DNA of 10,203 nt, taken from Spirochaetaceae bacterium (lineage in GTDB: Bacteria > Spirochaetota > Spirochaetia > Treponematales > Rectinemataceae). The notes below the pieces were generated by a model. It was not told where the DNA came from, did no database searches, and worked only from the letters and a program-made list of their open reading frames with translations. The translations under genes and the position numbers were made by a program. Below are positions 1-5,108 of the stretch, piece by piece (within the stretch, counting starts at the first letter, position 1; every line of letters starts with the position of its first letter). Location: positions 1 through 10,203 of the forward strand of contig JAEUJG010000168.1 of assembly GCA_016794765.1 (NCBI GenBank), read 5' to 3'.

Positions 1-446
1 CCCGGCGCGGCGACCAGGGCGGCCTCGCGGTAGCCCGAGTCCCTCAAGGGGCCGCTCCGCAGGGCCTCGAGGACGTCGCGGTTTTCCACCTCGAGGAGGC
101 AGAGGACCTCCGGCCCGCGGCGATCGGGCGCCGCCGCCAGGACCACCTCGGCCAGGAGCTCCAGGCGCCGCCGATAGCGCGCCTCGTCCCAACGCCCCTT
201 CGCCATGGAAAAATCCGCGTACTCCGTCCCGGCCTCCTCCGCGTCGAAGAGGCTCTTCACATTGTACGACATCACGATGAGCGATGAGGGGGAGGGCTTG
301 GGGGCGAGGAGGGAACAGGCGCCACCGAGGGCGCCCGCGAGGGCGACCGCGACGGCGGCGGCGGCGAGGAGGCCCGCCGCCGGGCGGGGAGAGTCGGAAA
401 TCCGGGAAAGGCTGTGGTGCGGTGGTTGAGGACGAGCGCGGACCAA
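1..446 (-). CDS. Endonuclease/exonuclease/phosphatase-family lipoprotein (3' end off window)
   Basis: The reading frame is open to the left edge, so only the N-terminal 148 residues are visible. After a basic/polar leader, a hydrophobic Ala/Leu/Val stretch (about residues 23-43) ends in L-G-G-A-C, with Cys44 the likely lipidated residue. The mature part starts with the EEP-fold hallmarks: I-V-M-S-Y-N-V-K-S-L-F-D (57-68; Asn62 is the usual active-site Asn) and V-L-C-L-L-E-V-E-N (114-122; Glu119 fits the Mg-binding Glu). Members cleave phosphodiester or phosphate-ester bonds using a divalent metal; an exported lipoprotein form suggests a surface or periplasmic nuclease or phosphatase, but the substrate is unknown. 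I chose the TTG start at 446 because AAGGAGG lies 5 bases upstream and only this start keeps the export signal; the inner ATG at residue 59 falls within the first beta-strand. The gene lies 105 bases after purC on the same strand. The catalytic Asp/His residues lie outside the window. Confidence 0.82.
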   Translation of the reverse strand, partial: MVRARPQPPHHSLSRISDSPRPAAGLLAAAAVAVALAGALGGACSLLAPKPSPSSLIVMSYNVKSLFDAEEAGTEYADFSMAKGRWDEARYRRRLELLAEVVLAAAPDRRGPEVLCLLEVENRDVLEALRSGPLRDSGYREAALVAAP

Positions 447-451
447 GGGAG

Positions 452-458
452 CCTCCTT
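452..458 (-). promoter_or_regulatory. Ribosome binding site fixing a TTG start
   Basis: A perfect AAGGAGG on the minus strand sits 5 bases before TTG at 446. No ATG or GTG is suitably placed, so this site decides the start of the EEP lipoprotein and adds the N-terminal signal peptide. Confidence 0.7.
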
Positions 459-467
459 CGGGCCCGC

Positions 468-491
468 CTTTGGGGCGCGTGCCGCCCAAAG
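468..491 (-). other. Hairpin between purC and the EEP lipoprotein gene
   Basis: CTTTGGG at 468-474 pairs perfectly with CCCAAAG at 485-491 around a 10-base GC-rich loop. A second small stem, CGGGCG/CGCCCG (502-507 and 511-516), lies just before it in the minus-strand direction. No T-run follows, so it is not a standard intrinsic terminator. It ends about 10 bases before the Shine-Dalgarno of the next gene, so it could limit read-through or affect initiation; it may also be chance in GC-rich DNA. Confidence 0.3.
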
Positions 492-551
492 AACGAACCC
501 TCGGGCGGCCCGCCCGGGAGACCCGGCCGGGGAATCCCGACCGCGGTGCCG

Positions 552-1529
552 CTAGAGGAGCCGCTCCTCCACGATACGCGCGATGGCCGCGCTTTCCGAT
601 TGAGGATCGACGCCGATCGGCTCGAAATTTTCGCCGGTGATGGCCTCGAAGGCCTGAAGGTAGCGCCAGGAGGTCTCGAGCCGAACCTCCTCGGGGATGC
701 GGGGCGGCTCGCCGTCGCCCGCGAAGCCGCGCTCCACGAGCCAGCGGCGGAAGGGCTCCTTGTCGAGCTCGCGCTGGGGCTCGTGGGTCTGGTAGCGGCT
801 CGGGTAGGACTCGGCCCACCAGTAGCGGCTCGAATCCGGGGTGTGGATCTCGTCGCAGAGGGTGAGCCTGCCGTCCACGAGGCCGAACTCGTATTTCGTG
901 TCGGCCAGGATCAGCCCGCCCCGGGCAGCGACCTCCTGGCCGCGGCGGAACAAGGCCAGGGAAACCCGCTCGACCTCGCGCCAGGTCTCCTCGGACACGA
1001 GGCCCTCGGCGAGGAGCTCGGCGCGGGAAAGGGGCCGGTCGTGGCCGGCCGCCTCCTTGGAGGAGGGCGTGATGATCGGCACGGGGAATTTCTCGTTGAA
1101 GGAAAGGCCTCCGGGCAGGGCTATCCCCGAGACGGCGCGGCCGGACTGGTAGTCGCGCCAGGCCGAGCCTGACAGATAGCCGCGGACCACCACCTCGAGG
1201 GGCAACATCTCCGCGCGGCGGGCGAGCGTCGCCCGCCCCGTGCCCGAAAGGCCGGAGCCGGGCCCGGCCAGGACGTGGTTCGGCGCGATGTCGGCGGTCG
1301 CCTCGAACCAGAAGGAGGCGATCCGGGCGAGCACCTCGCCCTTGCAGGGCACGGAGGAAAGGACCCGGTCGAAGGCGGAGATCCGGTCGCTCGCGACGAG
1401 AAGGAGGTTCTTCCCGCCGAGGACGACGTCGCGGACCTTGCCGCGGTACACGGGCAGGCCGCGCGCGGACTCGTCCGGCAATGACTCGAAGGTCGAACCG
1501 AGGCGTTCCGCGACGCGTTCCCTCGTCAT
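552..1529 (-). CDS. purC: Phosphoribosylaminoimidazole-succinocarboxamide (SAICAR) synthase
   Basis: Joins aspartate to CAIR with ATP hydrolysis to give SAICAR in de novo purine synthesis; cytoplasmic. The 325 residues match the longer form of the family (about 300 residues, as in yeast Ade1) rather than the compact form of about 240. Visible motifs are the nucleotide-binding start Y-R-G-K-V-R-D (28-34), A-S-D-R-I-S-A-F-D (46-54), signature 1 L-E-V-V-V-R-G-Y-L-S-G-S (111-122), signature 2 I-L-A-D-T-K-Y-E-F-G (207-216) and D-E-I-H-T-P-D-S-S-R-Y-W (226-237). The ATG at 1529 overlaps the clpP stop as ATGA, and no strong Shine-Dalgarno precedes it, so translation is probably coupled to clpP. The last codons before the TAG form a small GAGGAG/CTCCTC stem (555-569). 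No other purine gene is nearby. Confidence 0.96.
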   Translation of the reverse strand: MTRERVAERLGSTFESLPDESARGLPVYRGKVRDVVLGGKNLLLVASDRISAFDRVLSSVPCKGEVLARIASFWFEATADIAPNHVLAGPGSGLSGTGRATLARRAEMLPLEVVVRGYLSGSAWRDYQSGRAVSGIALPGGLSFNEKFPVPIITPSSKEAAGHDRPLSRAELLAEGLVSEETWREVERVSLALFRRGQEVAARGGLILADTKYEFGLVDGRLTLCDEIHTPDSSRYWWAESYPSRYQTHEPQRELDKEPFRRWLVERGFAGDGEPPRIPEEVRLETSWRYLQAFEAITGENFEPIGVDPQSESAAIARIVEERLL

Positions 1530-2140
1530 AATCCGAGCTCGCCCCGGCTGACGCCGATCTTGGAGATGAGCCCGTAGGCCAGGGCCTCGTCCGCGCTCAT
1601 CCAGTAATCGCGGTCCGTGTCCTTCTCGACGCGGTCGAGGGGCTGGCCCGTCGCCTCCGCGATCTCCTTGTTGATGCGCTCGCGGGTCTTTTCAAGCTCG
1701 CGGGCGTGGATCTCGATCTCGGTGGCCACGCCCCGGATGCCGGAGAGGGGCTGGTGGATGAGGTAGTGGCTGTTCGGGAGGCCGAGGCGGCGCTCCTTGG
1801 GCACGGCCAGGAGGATGAGGGCGGCCGCGCTCGCGACAAGCCCCATGCCGACGATCGTCACGGGCGCCTTCACGAAGCGGATCATGTCGAATATCGCGTA
1901 ACCGGCGTCGACGTCGCCGCCGGGGGAATCGACGAAGAGGGTGATGGGTTCGGCCGAAAGGCTTTCTAGAAGGAGGAGCTGGCGGATGAGCCGCTCGCCC
2001 TGGTCCTTGTCGATCTCGCCTGAAAGGAGGATGGTCCTGGTCTTGAGAAACCGCTCGGCGAGGGCGTCCTCGGGACGGCGCTCGGGCTTCTTCTCCTCGT
2101 CCTCTTCCTCGAAACGGCGGACGGGGCGATCTATGTGCAT
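1526..2140 (-). CDS. clpP: Divergent ATP-dependent Clp protease proteolytic subunit (ClpP paralogue)
   Basis: Serine peptidase of family S14 that degrades proteins unfolded by a Clp ATPase in the cytoplasm. The usual length is about 195-205 residues; here it is 204. Conserved parts are L-L-S-G-E-I-D (38-44), L-F-V-D-S-P-G-G-D-V (68-77), L-P-N-S-H-Y-L-I-H-Q-P (121-131), the handle helix T-E-I-E-I-H-A-R-E-L (140-149) and D-R-D-Y-W-M-S-A-D-E-A (176-186). The inferred triad is Ser104 (V-A-S-A-A), His129 and Asp178. The serine loop reads A-S-A-A-A-L-I-L-L instead of the usual A-S-M-G-A-x-L-L, and the axial N-terminus is replaced by a charged stretch (E11-R30), so this resembles the atypical second ClpP of bacteria with two or more copies. 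A start at 2140 was chosen because AAAGGAG lies 5 bases upstream; the in-frame upstream extension is non-conserved, basic, promoter-containing sequence. Its stop overlaps the purC start. Confidence 0.93.
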   Translation of the reverse strand: MHIDRPVRRFEEEDEEKKPERRPEDALAERFLKTRTILLSGEIDKDQGERLIRQLLLLESLSAEPITLFVDSPGGDVDAGYAIFDMIRFVKAPVTIVGMGLVASAAALILLAVPKERRLGLPNSHYLIHQPLSGIRGVATEIEIHARELEKTRERINKEIAEATGQPLDRVEKDTDRDYWMSADEALAYGLISKIGVSRGELGL

Positions 2141-2145
2141 GGGTG

Positions 2146-2152
2146 CTCCTTT
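2146..2152 (-). promoter_or_regulatory. Ribosome binding site of clpP
   Basis: AAAGGAG on the minus strand, 5 bases before ATG 2140. It fixes the clpP start well inside a longer open frame that extends to 2479. Confidence 0.75.
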
Positions 2153-2210
2153 CCCTGAGGATTCGTCAAATATACTCTCTCGGGGCCGGCCTCGGCCAGC
2201 GCAGGCGTAT

Positions 2211-2238
2211 ACTATACGGCGCGGCGCCGATCGCGCAA
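2211..2238 (-). promoter_or_regulatory. Candidate clpP-purC promoter
   Basis: On the minus strand TATAGT (2216-2211) is preceded by a 16-base spacer and TTGCGC (2238-2233), a sigma70-like pair with a good -10 and a weak -35. Transcription would start near 2204 and leave a leader of about 64 bases. A second -10-like TATATT lies at 2174-2169 without a recognisable -35. The core GTATACTATAC (2207-2217) is nearly palindromic and also offers TATACT on the plus strand, so the direction is not certain. Confidence 0.35.
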
Positions 2239-2258
2239 TGCCCGCGGTATGATGGCTA

Positions 2259-2287
2259 TTGATCGCGCGCGGGAAACATAGTATTTT
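2259..2287 (+). promoter_or_regulatory. Candidate promoter of the thioredoxin lipoprotein-ccdA operon
   Basis: TTGATC (2259-2264), a 17-base spacer and TATTTT (2282-2287) precede the gene, in an AT-rich island (2278-2297) that stands out in this GC-rich region. The predicted leader is about 20 bases and contains GGAGG at 2302-2306. An alternative -10, TATGAT at 2248-2253, has no convincing -35. Confidence 0.35.
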
Positions 2288-2312
2288 TTTAATATTACCC
2301 TGGAGGCATCCA

Positions 2313-3035
2313 ATGCAACGATATTTTAAGAGCCGCCGCTTCGCCGGCCTCGGCCTTCCCACCGCCGCCGGGCTCGCCCTCGTCGCCGCCCTGGTCCTCC
2401 TCACGGGCGCCTGCGCGCCGGCCGGGGCAACTACGGCGGCGGCCTCGACCGGCCGAGCCGGCGGTGACGGCCAGTCCACCGCGGCAGGAACCGCGGAAAC
2501 CGGCTTGGCGCCGGCAAAGGGGGCCCCCGTCCTCCTCGCCGCCGCCGCGGGAGAGCGGGCCTGGTATGCCGACCGCCTCGAAGCCCAGCAGTTCTATGTT
2601 TTCCCGAAGCCCGTCGATCCGGGCGATTTCGAGGCCGAGGCCCTGGCCGCCGGAGCTACGCCGGCCAAGCTTTCCGCAGCCCGAGGCAAGCTCGTCCTCC
2701 TCAATTTCTGGGCCACCTGGTGCCCGCCCTGCCGGGCCGAAATGCCGTCCATCGACCGGCTTTCCGGCCTCATGAAGGACGACAACTTCACCGTGATGGC
2801 CGTCAGCGTGGGCGAGGAACGCAAGGTCGTCGCCGACTTCATCGCAGCGCAAAAGTACCGCCTGCCCGTCTTCCTCGACCGCTCCGGCCGGCTCGGCGCC
2901 GCCTTCGGGGCCAGGAGCATCCCGACGACCTACCTCTTCGACAAGGAAGGCAAGGTGATCGCCGGAATCGTCGGCTCCCGCGAGTACGACTCTCCCGAGC
3001 TCGTCGCCCTGCTCAAGGAAATGGCCGCCAAATGA
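2313..3035 (+). CDS. TlpA/ResA-type thioredoxin-fold lipoprotein (extracytoplasmic thiol-disulfide oxidoreductase)
   Basis: Reduces disulfides in exported proteins or apocytochromes, using electrons delivered by CcdA. Of 240 residues, 1-33 are an export signal: basic R-Y-F-K-S-R-R-F, a hydrophobic core at 15-30, then L-T-G-A-C with Cys34 as the likely lipid anchor. Residues 35-120 are an Ala/Gly/Thr-rich linker plus a poorly recognised segment. The thioredoxin fold spans about 121-240: L-V-L-L-N-F-W-A-T-W-C-P-P-C (127-140) with redox Cys137/Cys140, R-A-E-M-P (141-145), and the cis-Pro loop S-I-P-T-T-Y-L-F-D (202-210). The ATG at 2313 was preferred over an in-frame TTG at 2259 because GGAGG lies 6 bases upstream and this start begins at the signal peptide. 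The stop overlaps the ccdA start (ATGA). W-C-P-P-C is shared by many TlpA-like proteins and does not define the substrate. Confidence 0.92.
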   Translation: MQRYFKSRRFAGLGLPTAAGLALVAALVLLTGACAPAGATTAAASTGRAGGDGQSTAAGTAETGLAPAKGAPVLLAAAAGERAWYADRLEAQQFYVFPKPVDPGDFEAEALAAGATPAKLSAARGKLVLLNFWATWCPPCRAEMPSIDRLSGLMKDDNFTVMAVSVGEERKVVADFIAAQKYRLPVFLDRSGRLGAAFGARSIPTTYLFDKEGKVIAGIVGSREYDSPELVALLKEMAAK

Positions 3036-3967
3036 ACGCGCCGAGCCTGGCGGCCGCCTTCGGGGCCGGACTCCTGTCCTTCCTCTCGCCCTGCGTCCTG
3101 CCCCTGATCCCGGCTTACCTTTCCTTCCTCTCCGGCTACGGCCTCGAGGACCTCAAGGCGGGCAAGGACCGCGCCCGAGTCTTGGGCCGCAGCCTGGCCT
3201 TTTCCGCCGGCTTCGCCCTGGTCTTCGCGGCGCTCGGGCTCGTCTTCTCGGGCGGCGCCATGCTGCTCGGCGGCGCGGCCAGGACGGTCTCGATCCTCGC
3301 CGGCCTCGTCGTCGTCCTTCTCGGGCTCAACCTGGTCCTCGATTTCGCGAAATTCCTGAACCTCGAGGCGCGCTTCCATCCCAAGGCCGCTCCCGCAGGC
3401 GCAGGCGGCGCCTTCCTCGCGGGACTGGCCTTCGGCGCGGGCTGGTCGCCCTGCGTCGGGCCCGTCCTCGCCTCGATACTCCTCCTGGCCGCGCGGGAAG
3501 GGAGCTTCGGCGCCTCGGCCGCCCTCCTCGGCGCCTATTCGCTCGGGCTGGCCCTGCCCTTCGTCGCCGCGGGACTCTTCCTCGACCGGCTGACGCCCTT
3601 GATGACTTGGTTCAAGAAGCGGGCGCGCGGCGTCCGAATCGCCTCCGGCCTCCTCCTCGTGACGCTCGGCCTGGCGATGGCGCTGGGACGGCTTTCTTAC
3701 ATCTCGGGGACCGCCGCCCGCGCGGGCTTCGCCCTCAAGGAAGCCCTGGCGGCGGCGCCCGCCGCGGTCCGGGCCTGGACCGCGGGGCTCTGGCTCCTCG
3801 CGGGAGTCCTGGCCCCGGCGCTTTCCGCGCTCCGGCGCCGCCGCGCCTTCACGGTGCCGCGCATCGCGTTTCTGGCATGGTGCGCCCTCGTCGCCGCGGC
3901 CGAGCTGGCCGGCCTCTGGTCCTCGGCCGGCTTCGTCGCGGAGTGGCTGCTCTTTACGGGAGTTTAA
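3032..3967 (+). CDS. ccdA: CcdA/DsbD-family membrane electron-transfer protein with a C-terminal extension
   Basis: Carries reducing equivalents across the cytoplasmic membrane from thioredoxin to extracytoplasmic partners such as the lipoprotein encoded just upstream. The two pseudo-symmetric redox cysteines are in L-S-F-L-S-P-C-V-L-P-L-I-P (15-27; Cys21) and G-W-S-P-C-V-G-P-V-L (137-146; Cys141), the family hallmark. Six hydrophobic segments (about 8-36, 52-75, 83-106, 126-155, 160-185, 203-222) form the normal core of about 230 residues. Residues 223-311 are extra and add two likely membrane segments (about 249-268 and 277-296), one with Cys284. The ATG overlaps the preceding stop as ATGA, so the two proteins are probably co-translated. 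The start gives the expected short N-terminus before the first cysteine helix. The gene converges on the Gate-domain gene. Confidence 0.94.
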   Translation: MNAPSLAAAFGAGLLSFLSPCVLPLIPAYLSFLSGYGLEDLKAGKDRARVLGRSLAFSAGFALVFAALGLVFSGGAMLLGGAARTVSILAGLVVVLLGLNLVLDFAKFLNLEARFHPKAAPAGAGGAFLAGLAFGAGWSPCVGPVLASILLLAAREGSFGASAALLGAYSLGLALPFVAAGLFLDRLTPLMTWFKKRARGVRIASGLLLVTLGLAMALGRLSYISGTAARAGFALKEALAAAPAAVRAWTAGLWLLAGVLAPALSALRRRRAFTVPRIAFLAWCALVAAAELAGLWSSAGFVAEWLLFTGV

Positions 3968-3996
3968 GGGCGGCGCCGCGGCCGCCTGCCACCGAC

Positions 3997-4087
3997 ATCG
4001 GCCGCCGCGGCTTAACTCGGCACCAAGGTATCGGCCGCGGGCGCCCAACGCGGCGCCGAGGCATCGGCCTTCAGCCGATACCTCGGC
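3997..4087. repeat. Degenerate ~33-base periodic repeat between convergent genes
   Basis: The core ATCGGC recurs at 3997, 4030, 4063 and 4088, with spacings of 33, 33 and 25. Units 3997-4029 and 4030-4062 match at 24 of 33 positions, sharing ATCGGCCGC, then AAC-x-CGGC and finally A-G-G. Units three and four turn into the hairpins described separately. It fills most of the 3968-4094 gap between ccdA and the Gate-domain gene. No function is evident; it may be a decayed tandem duplication. Confidence 0.45.
4060..4082. terminator. Hairpin 1 of a tandem pair, convergent-gene terminator candidate
   Basis: GGCATCGGC (4060-4068) pairs with GCCGATACC (4074-4082) with one C/A mismatch around the loop CTTCA. 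It is a near copy of the adjacent hairpin at 4084-4107. No T-run follows on either strand, so termination is inferred from position between converging genes. Confidence 0.4.
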
Positions 4088-4107
4088 ATCGGCTTCAGCC
4101 GATGCCG
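4084..4107. terminator. Hairpin 2 of a tandem pair, overlapping the Gate-gene stop codon
   Basis: CGGCATCGGC (4084-4093) and GCCGATGCCG (4098-4107) form a perfect 10-base-pair stem with loop TTCA (TGAA on the minus strand). The minus-strand stop TGA (4097-4095) lies in the loop and the last four sense codons form one arm. It follows ccdA by 116 bases, so it could act for both converging transcripts. The lack of a U-tract lowers confidence in a classic intrinsic terminator. Confidence 0.5.
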
Positions 4108-5057
4108 GCGCGGAAGGAACGGCGGAAAAAGTGGCGGCGGCCCCGCTCGATCCAGACGGCGGCCGTGGCCGCGGCGAGGCGCGGCAGGGTCGTCCAGAAG
4201 ATCGGCACGCCGACCGCGGCGAAGAGGGCCGTGTCCTCGAGAAGGGAGTGGCAGAGCGAGGCGTGGTGGTTGAACAGGTCGCCTTCCTGCGGCTTCATCC
4301 GGCCGGACTGGATCTCCGCGCCCACGATGCCCGCCCCGTAGGCGTAACCCACGATGTTGATCACGATCCAGAGGAAGCTGGCCCGCTCGGGCAGGCCCAG
4401 GAATTTCATGAAGGGCGCGAAGAGCCGCGAGAGGAAGTCCATGAAGCGGAACTCCTCGAGGATGCGCTGGACGACCATGATGGCCAGGACGAGAAGGCCG
4501 ATCTTCGCGACGAGGCGCGCGGTGGACAGGGCCCAGGCGGCCAGCATGGGCCAAAACTCCGGGCGGGCGGCGGGCCCGCCCGCGGAAAACACCGAGGCGG
4601 ACAGGCCTCGCGGCAGGATGAGGCTGTAGATCCAGCCGGCCAGGATCGCGGAGCCGAGGCGGAGAAGGACCATCTTGGTCGCGGAGGAGCCGGTCTTCTT
4701 CATGACCGCCGTCTCGACGAGGAGATTGTGCGCCGTCAGGCACATGACCGCCAGGATGGTCGCCTCCCGGAGATCCAGGGACAGGGAGCCGGCGACCGCT
4801 ATCGCGCTGTAGATGTTGAGCAGGGCCGAGGAGATGAAGACCAGGGCGGCGTCGCCCGGCAAGCCAAGGAGACCCATGGCGGGCGCCAAAAGGCTGGCGA
4901 TCTTGGCCAAAATGCCGCTCCATCCGAGGAGGGCGACGGCCAAGGTCACCGGCACCATGATCTTGAGGAGGAACCAGGCCGTCTTGAGGGCCGATTTGGC
5001 GCCGAGGACGGCCGCGGCGAGAGCGCGGCGTGGCGCCGACGTGGGTAGTTCTTCCAT
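4095..5057 (-). CDS. Membrane protein with two Gate (nucleoside-recognition/spore-maturation) domains
   Basis: A 320-residue polytopic membrane protein of the Gate family, which includes SpmA, SpmB and parts of nucleoside and Fe(II) transporters; the substrate is unknown. It is an internal duplication: half one (about 25-150) and half two (about 180-306) each have a helix, a loop L-G-L-P, a long membrane segment and a closing His motif. L-A-P-A-M-G-L-L-G-L-P-G (57-68) matches F-A-P-F-M-K-F-L-G-L-P-E (213-224), and A-H-N-L-L-V-E-T-A-V (109-118) matches C-H-S-L-L-E-D-T-A-L (269-278). This resembles SpmA and SpmB fused in one chain; in non-sporulating bacteria the role would be something other than spore maturation. 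A solute-transport role is inference. The start at 5057 follows a candidate promoter so closely that the message may be leaderless, and no Shine-Dalgarno is visible. The stop is inside a hairpin. Confidence 0.88.
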   Translation of the reverse strand: MEELPTSAPRRALAAAVLGAKSALKTAWFLLKIMVPVTLAVALLGWSGILAKIASLLAPAMGLLGLPGDAALVFISSALLNIYSAIAVAGSLSLDLREATILAVMCLTAHNLLVETAVMKKTGSSATKMVLLRLGSAILAGWIYSLILPRGLSASVFSAGGPAARPEFWPMLAAWALSTARLVAKIGLLVLAIMVVQRILEEFRFMDFLSRLFAPFMKFLGLPERASFLWIVINIVGYAYGAGIVGAEIQSGRMKPQEGDLFNHHASLCHSLLEDTALFAAVGVPIFWTTLPRLAAATAAVWIERGRRHFFRRSFRAGIG

Positions 5058-5065
5058 CGTGCCAG

Positions 5066-5095
5066 ACTCTAGCTTTTACTCCCGTACCCTGTCAA
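5066..5095 (-). promoter_or_regulatory. Promoter with consensus -35, probable leaderless start
   Basis: On the minus strand a perfect TTGACA (5095-5090), an 18-base spacer and TAGAGT (5071-5066, 4 of 6 matches) lie in the 51-base gap after the GH3-like gene. Transcription would begin at about 5060-5058, directly at or within three bases of the ATG at 5057. The region between has no GGAGG, in contrast to the other genes with free-standing starts in this window. Confidence 0.5.
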
Positions 5096-5108
5096 GAAAA
5101 GCCGGCGG

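Noticed and set aside
2259..2312. TTG start for the thioredoxin lipoprotein, 18 codons upstream
   Set aside because: The ATG at 2313 has a well-spaced GGAGG and directly begins a signal peptide; the TTG overlaps the likely -35.
2141..2479. N-terminal extension of ClpP by 113 residues
   Set aside because: It would cross the divergent promoters and the start of the lipoprotein gene; the RBS at 2146-2152 fixes the start at 2140.
2930..4048. A 372-codon minus-strand frame opposite ccdA
   Set aside because: Composed of Glu/Gly/Arg low complexity, opposite a clear membrane protein; an artefact of GC-rich codons.
3997..4107. CRISPR array suggested by regularly spaced ATCGGC cores
   Set aside because: The repeats are degenerate, there are only about four units without distinct spacers, and no cas genes are present.
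4012..4923. A 303-codon frame on the minus strand ending in the repeat region
   Set aside because: It is out of frame with the Gate protein, Arg/Pro/His-rich, and crosses the hairpin pair; a shadow frame.
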